The position numbers were made by a program, and so were the translations under genes. A stretch of DNA of 64,000 nucleotides from JAIBJN01 sp963825255 (GTDB taxonomy: Bacteria > Actinomycetota > Thermoleophilia > Gaiellales > Gaiellaceae), in contig CAWGSF010000001.1 of assembly GCA_963825255.1 (NCBI GenBank), positions 62,001 to 126,000 of the forward strand. Direction: 5' to 3'. The notes below the pieces were generated by a model that ran no database searches, was not told the origin of the DNA, and saw nothing but the letters and a program-made list of their open reading frames with translations. Shown piece after piece: positions 9,378 through 19,200 of this stretch; within the stretch, counting starts at the first letter, position 1; each line of letters begins with the position of its first letter.

Positions 9378-11975
9378 TCACGAGCGCAGCTGCTCCCCGT
9401 CGGGGTCGAAGAACGGCCGCAGCCGCACCCGGGCGCTCTCCACCGACCCGTTCACCTTGATGGCGATCTCGGCGTCCTCCTCGGCGAGGTCGGGCGGGAC
9501 CCAGGCCATGCCGATCGACCGCCCGAGGTGGTCGCTCCAGCGGGCGCTCGTGACGCGTCCGCCGGGTCGCCCGTCGATGACGATCTGCCCGCCTTCGGCG
9601 GGGACGACGCCGTTCGCCATCTCGAAGCCGACCAGCTGCTCGCGGAACCCGCGCTCGAGCACGTGCTCGAGCGACCACTTGCCCACGAAGTCGTCCTTGT
9701 CGAGCTTGGCGATCCACGGCATGGAGGCCTCGAGGACGTTCGACTCGGAGTCGGTGTCCTGCCCGACGAGGATGTGCATCTTCTCGAGCCGGAGGATCCG
9801 CTGCGGCTCGAGCCCGAAGGGGCGGACGCCGAGGTCGGCTCCCTGCTCGAGGATCGTGTCCCAGACGTGCTCGCCGTAGGGACTGGGGAAGTGGATCTCG
9901 TAGCCGAGCTCGCCGACGAAGCCGATGCGGAGGATGAGGCTGGGAGCGCCCGCGACCAGCGCATGCTTCGCGTCGAGGTAGGTGAAGGCCTCGCTCGAGA
10001 CGTCGAGGTCGGTGAGCCGCTCCATGAGCGTGCGGGCGTGCGGCCCGGCGACGTTCACCGCCGCGAGCGCGCCGGTGACGTCGACGATCTCGACGTCCAT
10101 GCCCCAGACCGCGTTCCACCAGTCGAACCACTCGACGACCGCGCCGGCCCCGGTGGACGTCGTCGTCACGTAGTAGTCGTCCTCGGCGAGCCGCGCGATC
10201 GTCCCGTCGTCCATGATCCGGCCCGCGTCCGAGCCGAGCACGCCGTAGCGGATGCGTGACGGCTTCATGTCGCCGAAGCGGTTCGGGTAGAGGCGCTCCA
10301 GGAACTCGGCCGCGTCGGGGCCGCTCACGAGGAGCTTGCCGAGGGTGGAGACGTCGATGACCCCGAGCGCGTCGTGGACGTTCTTGGCCTCCGGGCCCGG
10401 GTCGCCGTACGAGTGCGGACGGCGCCACGTTCCCGTCCACATCATCTTCGCCCCGAGCTCCTTGTGCCGGTGGTGGATGGAGGTGCGCTGCGCCGGCTCG
10501 TGCGGGCGGCCGGCGAGGAGCCCCAGCTCCACCGGCTGCCAGGGCGGCCGGGCCGTCGTCGTGCCGATGGTCGCCTCGTCCGTCTCGTTCTCGCGCGCGT
10601 AGAGCCGGATGGAAGGGACGTGGCAGAGCTTCCCCTGGCACGGGCCCATGGTCACGGTGGTGTAGCGCTTGGCGAGCTCGATCGAGTCGAAGCCCTCGGC
10701 GATCGCGCGCTTGACGTCCTTGTCGGTCACGTCCTCGCACATGCAGACGAAGCACTTCCCCTTCCCGGACGCGCCGTTGTAGGTCGCGGCGGGAACGGCG
10801 GCGTCGCCCACGTCGCCGGCGGCGGCTCCGACCGCCTCGACGCCGTCGGGGAGGTCGACCGGGACGAAGATCCCGCGCGCGTCGTCGTACTCGACCCGCG
10901 CGCCCGCGTGGGCGAGGAGCGCGTAGGCGGGCTGGCGGCCGCCGGACATGACGACGAGGTCGCACTCGACCTTGCGCCCGTCGAGCTCGACCGCGGCGAC
11001 GTTGCCGCCGTGCCCGGAGGCGCTGATCTGGCTCACGTGCGTCCGGCGGAGGTCGACCACCTCGGCGACCTCCGTCCCCGCCTGCTCGAGGTAGGCGACC
11101 GTGTCGAGCGCTCGCTCGTCGGCGGAGATCACGACGGCCCGGCGGCCGGGCTGGAGCGACCAGCGGCCGACGAGGCGACGGACCGCCTCGGGCAGGACGA
11201 TGCCGACGAGGTCGTTGCCAGGAAACAGGAGCGGCTGCTCGACCGCGCCCGCGGCGACGACGATCTTCTCGGCCCGGTAGCGGTAGAGGATCGTGCCGGC
11301 GGCGACGGGGACGAGCCCGCCCTCGTAGATGCCGATTGCGGTGCCGCGGACCGTCTCGACGCCGGGAGCGGCCGGAACGGGGTCGATGCCGTCGTCGACG
11401 AGGACGACCTGCCTGCCCTCGTCGGCGGCGGCGCGGGCGGCCTCGCGGCCCGCGGTGCTGCCTCCGATCACCAGGATCTCGGCCCGGCGGTGCTCGACGT
11501 CGAACCGCTGCGAGCGGGTCGCGTGCTCGTCGAGGCGGCCGAGCCCGGCGACGCTGCGCAGGAACTTCTCGTAGAGCGGCCACGCGCGCCGCGGCCGGAT
11601 CATCGTCCGGTAGTAGAACCCGACCGGCGTGAACAGGCCGCCGACCTTGTCGGTCATGCGCAGGAGGTCGAAGTCGAGCGAGCCCCAGTAGTTCTGCGCC
11701 TCGACGGCGGCCCCGTCCGTGACCGGCGTCACGCACGCGCGGACGTTGGGAACGCCGTCGACGCGCACGAGGCAGTTCGGGCACGTCCCCTTGCAGCACA
11801 GGAGCCCGCGCGGCCGGTGGTACTTGAAGCTGCGCGAGAAGACTCTCCGGTCGCGCGCGAAGAGCGCGGAGGCGATCGAGTCGCCCGCGAACCCGCGCGC
11901 GGGGATGCCCTGGAAGGTGAACTCGACCTCGCGGCCGCGATCGATGCGCTCGCCCGGCTGCTGCGGCAGTCTCAT
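9378..11975 (-). CDS. soxA: Sarcosine oxidase alpha subunit / N-methylglutamate dehydrogenase subunit C
   Basis: The protein is 865 residues. Domain order: an N-terminal 2Fe-2S-like domain (FKYHRPRG, then CKGTCPNC), a NAD/FAD-binding domain (EILVIGGSTAGREAA), a cysteine-rich insert CFVCMCEDV, and a C-terminal GcvT-type THF-binding aminomethyltransferase domain (RYGVLGSDAGRIMDDG, GELGYEIHFP). It is the large subunit that transfers the methyl carbon to THF as methylene-THF. The ATG overlaps the soxD stop (ATGA). Downstream lie the hairpin-rich gap and soxG. Confidence 0.93.
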   Translation of the reverse strand: MRLPQQPGERIDRGREVEFTFQGIPARGFAGDSIASALFARDRRVFSRSFKYHRPRGLLCCKGTCPNCLVRVDGVPNVRACVTPVTDGAAVEAQNYWGSLDFDLLRMTDKVGGLFTPVGFYYRTMIRPRRAWPLYEKFLRSVAGLGRLDEHATRSQRFDVEHRRAEILVIGGSTAGREAARAAADEGRQVVLVDDGIDPVPAAPGVETVRGTAIGIYEGGLVPVAAGTILYRYRAEKIVVAAGAVEQPLLFPGNDLVGIVLPEAVRRLVGRWSLQPGRRAVVISADERALDTVAYLEQAGTEVAEVVDLRRTHVSQISASGHGGNVAAVELDGRKVECDLVVMSGGRQPAYALLAHAGARVEYDDARGIFVPVDLPDGVEAVGAAAGDVGDAAVPAATYNGASGKGKCFVCMCEDVTDKDVKRAIAEGFDSIELAKRYTTVTMGPCQGKLCHVPSIRLYARENETDEATIGTTTARPPWQPVELGLLAGRPHEPAQRTSIHHRHKELGAKMMWTGTWRRPHSYGDPGPEAKNVHDALGVIDVSTLGKLLVSGPDAAEFLERLYPNRFGDMKPSRIRYGVLGSDAGRIMDDGTIARLAEDDYYVTTTSTGAGAVVEWFDWWNAVWGMDVEIVDVTGALAAVNVAGPHARTLMERLTDLDVSSEAFTYLDAKHALVAGAPSLILRIGFVGELGYEIHFPSPYGEHVWDTILEQGADLGVRPFGLEPQRILRLEKMHILVGQDTDSESNVLEASMPWIAKLDKDDFVGKWSLEHVLERGFREQLVGFEMANGVVPAEGGQIVIDGRPGGRVTSARWSDHLGRSIGMAWVPPDLAEEDAEIAIKVNGSVESARVRLRPFFDPDGEQLRS

Positions 11976-12229
11976 CGGCTCGCCGGCACCTCGACGGAGA
12001 CGACCTCGTTCGTCCGCGTGTCGCGCTCGGCCGTAAACCACGCCTCGCAGCCGAGGCGGTGGCACCACCACTCGCGCTGAATGCCGGCGACGTTGCGGCG
12101 GAAGTACAGGTAGGACGTCAGCTCGCGCAGCGTGGGCGACTCCTTCGGTCGCACCGTCACCTCGCCGGCGCAGGTGAACTCGTCGACGGGGCGCGGGCCG
12201 CAGTTGGGGCAGGGAATGAGGAAGGACAT
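11972..12229 (-). CDS. soxD: Sarcosine oxidase delta subunit / N-methylglutamate dehydrogenase subunit B
   Basis: This 85-residue zinc-binding subunit has CPNCGPRPVDEFTC near the start and WWCHRLGCEAWF later, consistent with the Cys/His ligands of SoxD, plus the family ending RDTRTNEVVSVEVP. It starts at an ATG 2 bases after the gntR stop and overlaps soxA by 4 bases. Small, tightly placed and easily missed, it confirms that the cluster encodes the four-subunit enzyme rather than a monomeric oxidase. Confidence 0.92.
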   Translation of the reverse strand: MSFLIPCPNCGPRPVDEFTCAGEVTVRPKESPTLRELTSYLYFRRNVAGIQREWWCHRLGCEAWFTAERDTRTNEVVSVEVPASR

Positions 12230-12231
12230 CG

Positions 12232-12942
12232 CTACTCGATGGGGGCGCGGGTAGTGTCGAGCATCGGCTGGAGCTCCGCCAGGACCCAGGCGAGCGCGTC
12301 GCGAGTCGCCGCCTCGGCGGCCTCGCCGTCGCGCGCGCGGCAGGCCTCGAGGAGCGTGTCGGGGCCACGGCGTAGGTGGGCGAACGCCTCCGGGTCGCGG
12401 CACAGGTAGAGGACGTAGCGCTCGACCCGGATCCGCTGGTCCTCGAGCGCCCGCTCGAGCCGCGGCCTGTCCGCGCACCGGTAGCAGGCGTCGCGAAGCG
12501 ACCAGAACGAGGCGAGGTACGTGGCGAGGTCGCCGGCCCGGAAGGCGCGCTCCATCTCGTCGCGCGCGGCGGTCATGTCGGCGAGCGCCTCGTCGGTGCA
12601 GCGCTCGGCGCCTCTGCGGGCGAGGAACGTCTCCAGCCCGAGCCGGAGAGCCTGGATCTCCTCGAGCTCCTCGACCGAGAGCGGCGCCACCCGCGAGCCG
12701 CGCCGCGGGAGGCTGACGACGAGCCCCTCGCTCTCGAGCCGGCGGAGCGCGTGGCGCACGGGCGTGAGGCTCACCTGGAAGCGCCCCGCGAGCTCCTCGA
12801 GCCGGAGGCGCTGCCCCGGCGCGAGCTCCAGCCGGCCGATCTCGCCGCGGAGCGCGCGGTAGACCTCGTCCTCGACGGAGGAGATCTCGAGCGGGGTGGA
12901 CTCGGGGAGGGCAGCCAACGCGGTAACTTGACCTTTGATCAA
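12232..12942 (-). CDS. GntR/FCD-family transcriptional regulator of the sarcosine/methylamine cluster
   Basis: An N-terminal winged helix (VYRALRGEIGRLELAPGQRL, then LAGRFQVSLTPVRHALRRLESEGLV) is followed by an all-helical FCD ligand-binding domain with the usual LRLGLE start. It lies between mgsC-like and soxD on the same strand, so it probably senses a methylated amine or product and controls this array. The TTG start at 12942 lies inside a 12-bp palindrome, suggesting autoregulation; a second TTG about 24 bases downstream is also possible, as it still precedes the helix-turn-helix. Confidence 0.85.
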   Translation of the reverse strand: MIKGQVTALAALPESTPLEISSVEDEVYRALRGEIGRLELAPGQRLRLEELAGRFQVSLTPVRHALRRLESEGLVVSLPRRGSRVAPLSVEELEEIQALRLGLETFLARRGAERCTDEALADMTAARDEMERAFRAGDLATYLASFWSLRDACYRCADRPRLERALEDQRIRVERYVLYLCRDPEAFAHLRRGPDTLLEACRARDGEAAEAATRDALAWVLAELQPMLDTTRAPIE

Positions 12943-12944
12943 AG
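12933..12944. promoter_or_regulatory. Perfect palindrome CTTTGATCAAAG over the gntR start
   Basis: This 12-bp perfect palindrome is AT-rich in a GC-rich region and overlaps the proposed TTG start of the GntR regulator. It lies in the 52-base gap after mgsC. GntR proteins commonly bind short palindromes of this size, so an autoregulatory operator is likely, but nothing in the sequence proves it. Confidence 0.4.
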
Positions 12945-12994
12945 ATTTCTACTGGATGGAGGCGCTCGGCGTCAAGCGCGCAGGCCGCGTCCGG

Positions 12995-14326
12995 CTAGGA
13001 CGCGTCGGCGCCGGGGACCCAGTCCGTGCCCGCGAGCGGGACGCGCGCCATCGCCGCCGCCTCCACCGTGAGGGCGACGAGGTCCTCGGGCTCGAGGTTG
13101 TGGACGTGCGACTTGCCGCACGCGCGCGCGAGCGTCTGCGTCTCGAGGGTGAGCACCCGAAGGTAGTTGGCGATCCGGCGGCCGCCGAGCACCGGGTCGA
13201 ACCGGGCGGCGAGCTCGTCCTCCTGAGTCGAGATCCCAACGGGGTCACGCCCCGCCTGCCAGTCGTCGTAGAAGCCGGCGGCGCTGCCGATCCTCCGGTA
13301 CTCGTCCTCGTACTCCGGCGAGTTGTCACCCATCGCGATCAGGGCGGCCGTGCCGATCGAGACCGCGTCCGCCCCGAGGGCGAGCGCCTTCGCGACGTCG
13401 GCGCCCGTGCGGATCCCGCCGGAGACGATCAGCTGCACCTTGCGATGCATGTCGAGCTCCTGGAGCGCGTCGGTGGCGATGCGCACCGCGGGCAGCGTGG
13501 GGATGCCGACGTGCTCGATGAAGACGTCCTGGGTCGCCGCGGTCCCGCCCTGCATGCCGTCGAGGACGATGACGTCGGCGCCCGCCTTCACGGCCAGCTG
13601 GACGTCGTAGTACGTCCGCGTCGCGCCGATCTTCACGAAGACGGGCTTCTCCCAGTCGGTGATCTCCCGCAGCTCGCCGATCTTGATCTCGAGGTCGTCC
13701 GGCCCCGTCCAGTCGGGATGGCGGCAGGCACTGCGCTGGTCGATCCCCTTGGGGAGGTCGCGCATCTCCGCGACGCGGTCGGAGATCTTGTGGCCGAGGA
13801 GCATCCCGCCGCCGCCGGGCTTCGCGCCCTGGCCGACGACCACCTCGATCGCGTCGGCCCGCCGAAGGTCGTCCGGGTTCATGCCGTAGCGCGAGGGGAG
13901 GAGCTGGTACACGAGGATCTCGGAGTGCTCGCGCTCCTCGGCGGTCATGCCGCCGTCCCCTGTCGTCGTCGACGTCCCCACCTCCGTCGCGCCGCGGCCG
14001 AGCGCCTCCTTCGCCGGCGCCGAGAGCGCGCCGAAGCTCATGCCGGCGATCGTGACGGGGATCCTGAGGTGGAGGGGCTTCTTCGCGAAGCGCGTGCCGA
14101 GGGTCACGTCCGTGTCGCACCGCTCGCGGTAGCCCTCGAGCGGGTAGCGCGAGATGCTCGCCCCCAGGAAGAGGAGGTCGTCGAAGTGCGGCAGCCGGCG
14201 CTTGGCTCCGAACCCGCGGATGTCGTAGATCCCCTCCCGTGCGGCCCGCTGGATCTCGGCGATGACGGGTCGGTCGTAGAGGTACGACTCGCGGAGGTTC
14301 CAGGGCGCGCGCTCGTCGGTCGCCAT
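12995..14326 (-). CDS. mgsC: FMN-binding glutamate-synthase-like protein (MgsC/GlxD type)
   Basis: The 443 residues match the central FMN/alpha-ketoglutarate domain of glutamate synthase: TIAGMSFGALSAPAKEALGRGA, then TSTTTGDGGMT, VVGQGAKPGGGGML, KIGATRTYYDV and VSGGIRTGADVAKALALGADAV. In the N-methylglutamate pathway the three MgsABC proteins correspond to the separate domains of glutamate synthase and make N-methylglutamate. The ATG start gives normal length. It follows the GXGXG-domain gene by 7 bases. GlxD-type glutamine amidotransferase/glutamate metabolism is the alternative; the adjacent sox/mgd genes favour MgsC. Confidence 0.85.
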   Translation of the reverse strand: MATDERAPWNLRESYLYDRPVIAEIQRAAREGIYDIRGFGAKRRLPHFDDLLFLGASISRYPLEGYRERCDTDVTLGTRFAKKPLHLRIPVTIAGMSFGALSAPAKEALGRGATEVGTSTTTGDGGMTAEEREHSEILVYQLLPSRYGMNPDDLRRADAIEVVVGQGAKPGGGGMLLGHKISDRVAEMRDLPKGIDQRSACRHPDWTGPDDLEIKIGELREITDWEKPVFVKIGATRTYYDVQLAVKAGADVIVLDGMQGGTAATQDVFIEHVGIPTLPAVRIATDALQELDMHRKVQLIVSGGIRTGADVAKALALGADAVSIGTAALIAMGDNSPEYEDEYRRIGSAAGFYDDWQAGRDPVGISTQEDELAARFDPVLGGRRIANYLRVLTLETQTLARACGKSHVHNLEPEDLVALTVEAAAMARVPLAGTDWVPGADAS

Positions 14327-14333
14327 CCGCGCC

Positions 14334-15053
14334 TCAGTACGCCGCCGCGTTGTCGACCTTGAAGGTGTAGAGCTGCCGCGCGGAGCCGTAGCGCCTGAAC
14401 GCGGCCGCGTCGACGTCGTCGAGGGACGCCTGCGCGAGGAGGTCGCGCAGCTCGGCGACGTGCTCGTCGCGCATCTCCTTCTCGACGCAGTCGGCCCCGA
14501 GGCCGGCCACCGAGCCGGCGACGTAGAGGCGCGCCTCGTAGATCGAGTCGCCGAGGGCCTCGCCCGCGTCGCCGCAGACGACCAGGCGGCCGGTCTGCGC
14601 CATGAACGCGCTCAGGTGCCCGACGGAGCCGCGTACGACGATGTCGATGCCCTTCATCGAGATCCCGCACCGCGCGGCCGCGTCGCCGTGCACGACGAGG
14701 AGGCCGCCGCGGCCGGTCGCGCCCGCCGACTGGCTCGCGTTCCCCTCGATGACGACCGTCCCCGACATCATGTTCTCGGCCAGGCCGGTGCTCGCGTTCC
14801 CGCGCACGCGCACGGTGGCGAGCTTGTTCATCCCGGCGCAGTAGTAGCCCACGTGCCCCTCGATCACGACCTCGACGTCGGCGTCGAGGCCGCAGGCGAC
14901 GGCGTGGGCGCCGTTGGGGTTGAGGACGCGCCAGCGGCGCGGCCCGGCACCGTCGGCCGCGAGGTCGTGCAGGCGCTGGTTGAGCTCGCGGAGCGGCGTG
15001 ACGGCGAGGTCGACGACCTCGACCTGGGTCGCCTCCGCTTCCGCGGCCTCCAT
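14334..15053 (-). CDS. mgsB: GXGXG-domain protein of glutamate-synthase-like complex (MgsB/GlxC type)
   Basis: This 239-residue protein corresponds to the C-terminal right-handed beta-helix domain of glutamate synthase, with repeated Gly-rich turns (VEVVIEGHVGYYCAG, VRVRGNASTGLAENM, TVVIEGNASQSAG, LVVHGDAAARCG). It is a structural/inter-domain subunit with no catalytic residues of its own. I chose the ATG at 15053; an upstream in-frame extension has no support. A 163-base gap containing a large palindrome separates it from mgsA upstream. Confidence 0.85.
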   Translation of the reverse strand: MEAAEAEATQVEVVDLAVTPLRELNQRLHDLAADGAGPRRWRVLNPNGAHAVACGLDADVEVVIEGHVGYYCAGMNKLATVRVRGNASTGLAENMMSGTVVIEGNASQSAGATGRGGLLVVHGDAAARCGISMKGIDIVVRGSVGHLSAFMAQTGRLVVCGDAGEALGDSIYEARLYVAGSVAGLGADCVEKEMRDEHVAELRDLLAQASLDDVDAAAFRRYGSARQLYTFKVDNAAAY

Positions 15054-15102
15054 CAGTGCCCCTCCAGGCAATACACGCAGCGCTTCTGGCGGCTGCAAAG
15101 CT

Positions 15103-15172
15103 GCGGCAGACTGCGTCCTCCGTCGCCCGCGTATTCACGAATACGCGGGCTCCTTGCGTCCTTGCCTGCCGC
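15103..15172. repeat. REP-like concentric palindrome between mgsA and mgsB
   Basis: An inner 26-bp palindrome (15125-15150: GCCCGCGTATTC, AC pivot, GAATACGCGGGC) is framed by outer arms GCGGCAG (15103-15109) and CTGCCGC (15166-15172). Both dyads are centred at about 15137.5. The concentric arrangement and intergenic position inside an operon suggest an interspersed REP-type element or a large RNA hairpin; it codes for nothing visible. Confidence 0.6.
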
Positions 15173-15216
15173 GCCTTTCGCACGCCAGTAGCGGGGCAGC
15201 ATTACCTGCAGGAGCA

Positions 15217-16122
15217 CTAGACCTTCGCCCGCTCCCAGGCGTAGACGACGCCCGGGACGGGCTCCCACGAGCGGGCGTGCTCCGCGCCGGGGAGGACCGC
15301 GATCGCCCGCCACTCGGAGGCCATGGCCACCCAGTCGTCGGTCTCCGCGATGACGGCCGGCTTGCAGGCGATCGGGTCGCGGAGCACGGCGAAGCCGTCC
15401 ACCGTCCCCACGAGGAAGGTGTAGAACCCGTCGAGGTCGTCCAGGCAGCCCTCGAGCGCCTCCTCGAGCGAAGCGCCCTCGTGGAGCCTCCACGCGAGGT
15501 AGCCCGCGGCGACCTCGGTGTCGTTCTCGGTCCGGAACTCGATCCCCTCGCGGCGGAGCTTCTCGCGCAGGCGGTTGTGGTTCGAGAGCGAGCCGTTGTG
15601 GACGAGGCAGACGTCGAGGCCCGTCGAGAACGGGTGCGACCCCTCGGTCGTCACGCGGCTCTCCGTGGCCATCCTCGTGTGGCCGAGCGCGTGCGTGCCG
15701 CGGAGGTCCTCGAGCGCGAACCGGCGCACGAACTCCTCCGGACGGCCGGTCTCCTTGTAGATCTCGATCATCCGCCCGGCGCTCATGATGCGGAGGTCGG
15801 GATGCGTCTCGCGGATCCAGGCCCCGGCGTCGGCCGCGTCGGCCTCCACGACGACGACGGCGTGGCTCGAGCGCACGCCCACGTCCGGAGAGCCCCCGAA
15901 CGCCTTTCCCAGCTCGGCGCCGAGGGCGTCCCAGTCCTGGAGCGGGTCGGGAGAGTAGAGGGTGAGCTTGCTCGAGCCCGGCGGTGCGGGGTCGCGATAG
16001 ACGGCGACGCCGGCGCTGTCTGGCCCGCGGTCGCCCATCTGCTCGAGCATGGCGGCCAGGTGCCGGCCGAGGGCGTCCTCGACGTCGACGGACTTCGCGA
16101 AGAGGCCGACGATCCCGCACAT
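15217..16122 (-). CDS. mgsA: Class II glutamine amidotransferase (MgsA/GlxB type)
   Basis: This Ntn-hydrolase of 301 residues begins MCGIVGLF, so Cys2 is the N-terminal nucleophile after Met removal. Later motifs GHTRMATES, HPFS and LVHNGSLSNHNRLR are typical of the GATase II domain of glutamate synthase. It provides the amidotransferase/ligand-entry subunit of the MgsABC-like complex. It is the first gene of the long minus-strand array and is divergent from the cyclase gene at 16276; the 150-base gap between them should hold both promoters. Confidence 0.87.
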   Translation of the reverse strand: MCGIVGLFAKSVDVEDALGRHLAAMLEQMGDRGPDSAGVAVYRDPAPPGSSKLTLYSPDPLQDWDALGAELGKAFGGSPDVGVRSSHAVVVVEADAADAGAWIRETHPDLRIMSAGRMIEIYKETGRPEEFVRRFALEDLRGTHALGHTRMATESRVTTEGSHPFSTGLDVCLVHNGSLSNHNRLREKLRREGIEFRTENDTEVAAGYLAWRLHEGASLEEALEGCLDDLDGFYTFLVGTVDGFAVLRDPIACKPAVIAETDDWVAMASEWRAIAVLPGAEHARSWEPVPGVVYAWERAKV

Positions 16123-16188
16123 ATGTGCTCAATGTACATCTCGCCCGAGCGCGAAAAGCCGTTCGGCTCGACGCTCTTGCCAGGGGTC

Positions 16189-16209
16189 ATATGGAGCTTT
16201 CCTCCATAT
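16189..16209. promoter_or_regulatory. Inverted repeat ATATGGAG-N5-CTCCATAT in the mgsA/cyclase divergent region
   Basis: Perfect 8-bp arms with a 5-base spacer lie between the divergent mgsA and cyclase genes (67 bases from each). The AT-rich arms stand out locally, and the size and position suit an operator for either gene. Confidence 0.4.
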
Positions 16210-16275
16210 CCAGGCCGGCGTCGTCCCCGCCTCCACGGTCTTGTCCTCCGCCGACGCCGTTGCGACACTGCTCCC

Positions 16276-19200
16276 ATGCCCGCATGCCCCCGGTGCGGCG
16301 AGCCGACCGACGAGCGGGCCCGGTTCTGTCCAGCCTGCGGCACGTCCCTCCCGGCGACGGAGGCGACGCGCGGCGGCGTGCGCAAGACCGTCACGGTCGT
16401 CTTCTCGGACGTGACCGACTGGACCGGCCTGGGCGAGCGCCACGACCCCGAGCAGCTCCGCGGCGTCATGGACCGGTACTTCGCGGGCGTGCGCTCGATC
16501 CTCGAGCGCCACGGCGGGACGGTGGAGAAGTTCATCGGCGACGCGGTCATGGCCGTCTTCGGGACGCCGGTCGTCCACGAGGACGACGCGCTCCGCGCTC
16601 TCCGGGCGGTGGTCGAGCTCCGCGACGCCCTGGCCGAGCTCAACGAGGAGCTCGAGCGCGACTTCGGCATGCGCATCGCCGTGCGCACGGGAGTGACGAG
16701 CGGCGAGGTGATCGCCGGCGACGCGCGCGGTGCCGAGAGCTTCGTGACGGGCGAGGCGGTCAACGTCGCCCAGCGCCTCCAGCAGGCGGCCGCGCCCGGC
16801 GAGATCCTCATCGGCGAGGTGACGTACCGCCTCGCCCGCGACGCGGTCGTCGTGGAGGCGCTCGAGCCGCTGGCCGTGAAGGGCAAGCACGAGCCGGTCT
16901 CCGCCTACCGGCTGCTCGAGGTTCATCCCGACGCCCCCGGGCACGCGCCGCGGTTCGAGTCGCCGATCGTCGGCCGCAGCCGCGAGCGGATGCTCCTCGC
17001 CGACGCGTTCGGACGCGCTGTGCGGGAGAGCTCCTGCCACCTCTTCACCGTCCTCGGGCCCGCGGGGGTCGGCAAGTCGCGCCTCGTGGCCGAGGTCCTC
17101 GCCGAGATCGGCGACCGGGCGACCATCCTCCAGGGGAGCTGCCTCGCCTACGGGGAGGGGATCACGTTCTGGCCGGTGCGCGAGATCGTCCTCCAGGCCA
17201 CCGGGCTCTCCGGGGACGACGCCGAGGGCGTTCGCTCCTTCATCGCCGCTCGGCTCGAAGGCGACCATGACGCCGCGGTCGTCGCCGAGCTCGTGTCGGG
17301 GCTCATCGGCCTCGGACGCGAGGTCGGCGCGACCGAGGAGAGCTTCTGGGCCGTGCGGCACCTGCTCGAGGTCCTCGCGCGCCGGCGGCCGGTCGTGGTC
17401 GTCCTCGACGACGTCAACTGGGGCGAGCCGACGTTCCTCGACCTCGTCGAGCACGTCGCCGACTGGGCGCGGGACGCGCCCATCCTCCTCGTCTGCCTCG
17501 CGCGCCCCGAGCTCCTCGACCTGCGCCCGACCTGGGGCGGAGGGAAGCTCAACGCCACGTCGATCCTCCTCGAGCCGCTGACCGAGGCGGAGTCGGAGCG
17601 CCTCATCGACAACCTCCTCGGGAGGACGGCGCTGGCCGAGGCCCGCGCCAGGATCCAGGCCGCCGCGGAGGGCAACCCCCTCTTCGTCGAGGAGATGCTG
17701 CGGATGCTCGTGGACGACGGGCTCCTGCGCCAGGACGACGGGCGCTGGGTCAGCACGGGAGACCTGGGGAGCGTGGAGGTCCCGACGACGATCCGGATCC
17801 TGCTCGCGGCGCGCCTCGACCGGCTCGGCGACGACGAGCGGCGGGTGATCGAGCGCGGGTCCGTCGAGGGCAAGGTGTTCCACCGGGGAGCGGTGGAGGC
17901 CCTCTCGCCCGACCTCGAGCGGGAGCGGGTGGACGCGTGCCTCCTGGCGCTCATGCGGAAGGAGCTCGTTCGCCCAGAGCGGTCGACCGTCGCGGGCGAG
18001 GACGCGTTCCGGTTCCGCCACATCCTCATCCGCGACGCCGCCTACGAGGCGGTCTCGAAGGGCCTTCGCGCCGACCATCACGAGCGCTTCGCTGACTGGG
18101 TCGTCGATCGTCCCGGCGAGCACGACGAGTTCATCGGCTATCACCTCGAGCAGGCGGTCCGCTACCGCCGGGACCTCGGCCCCACCGGTGAGCACGAGCA
18201 CGAGCTCGCCCGGCGGGCGGGAGCCCACCTGGCGTCGGCGGGGTGCAGGGCGCTGGCGCGCGGAGACGGCCCGGCGGCCGCCAACCTCCTCGACCGGGCG
18301 GTCTCCCTGCTCGACTCGGATCCTTCCCGGCGCGACGAGCTTCTCGTCGACCTCGGAGCCGGGCTCATCCTGGCGGGCGAGCTTGCCCGCGCCGAGGACG
18401 TACTCGAGGAGGCAGGCTTGCGCGCGACCACCACCGGCAACGAGCGGCTGGAGGCGCGCGCGCTGCTACAGCGCTCCTTCCTGGCACGCTACATGCACAC
18501 CGAGCGAGGCGGCGACGACCTGCTCGCGGCCGCACGAGCGGGCGATCGAGGTCTTCGAGCGGGTCGGCGACGACGCGGGCCTCTCGCGCGCGTGGCGGCT
18601 CTGCGCGGAGGTGCACTGGACGCGCTGCCAGATCGGTCTCATGGAGGACGCGCTTCGGCGGGCGCTCCCGCACGCGGAGCGGGCGGGCGAGCAGCAGGAG
18701 GTGCTCGACATCCTCGACGGACTCGCGCGCGTGGCGCTGCTCGGCCCGCTTCCCGTGGAAGATGCGATTCGTCAGTGTGAGGAGATCGCGGCGCGGGCCG
18801 CCGGCCATCCCCACCTCGAAGGTCTGCTGGCCGTCATCCAGGCCTATCTCGAGGCCATGCGCGGCGACTTCGAGGAGGCGCGTGCTCTCAACCTGAGCGG
18901 CGGCTCGATGGTCGAGGACCTCGGTGCCGTTGTCCCACTCGCCGCGTACCGGATCTGGATGGGCGAAGTGGAGATGCTGGCGGGCGAGCCGGGGGCCGCC
19001 GAGACCCAACGGCGGCAGGCGTTCGAGACGCTCGACGCGCTCGGCGAGCGCGGTGTCCTCTCGACGGTTGCGGCCTACCTCGCGGAGACGCTCTACGCTC
19101 TCGAGCGGGACGACGAGGCCGTCCGCTTCACCGAGGTGAGCGAGGAGGCCGCGGCGCTCGACGATCTGACGTCTCAGGTGCTCTGGCGGTCCGCGCGCGC

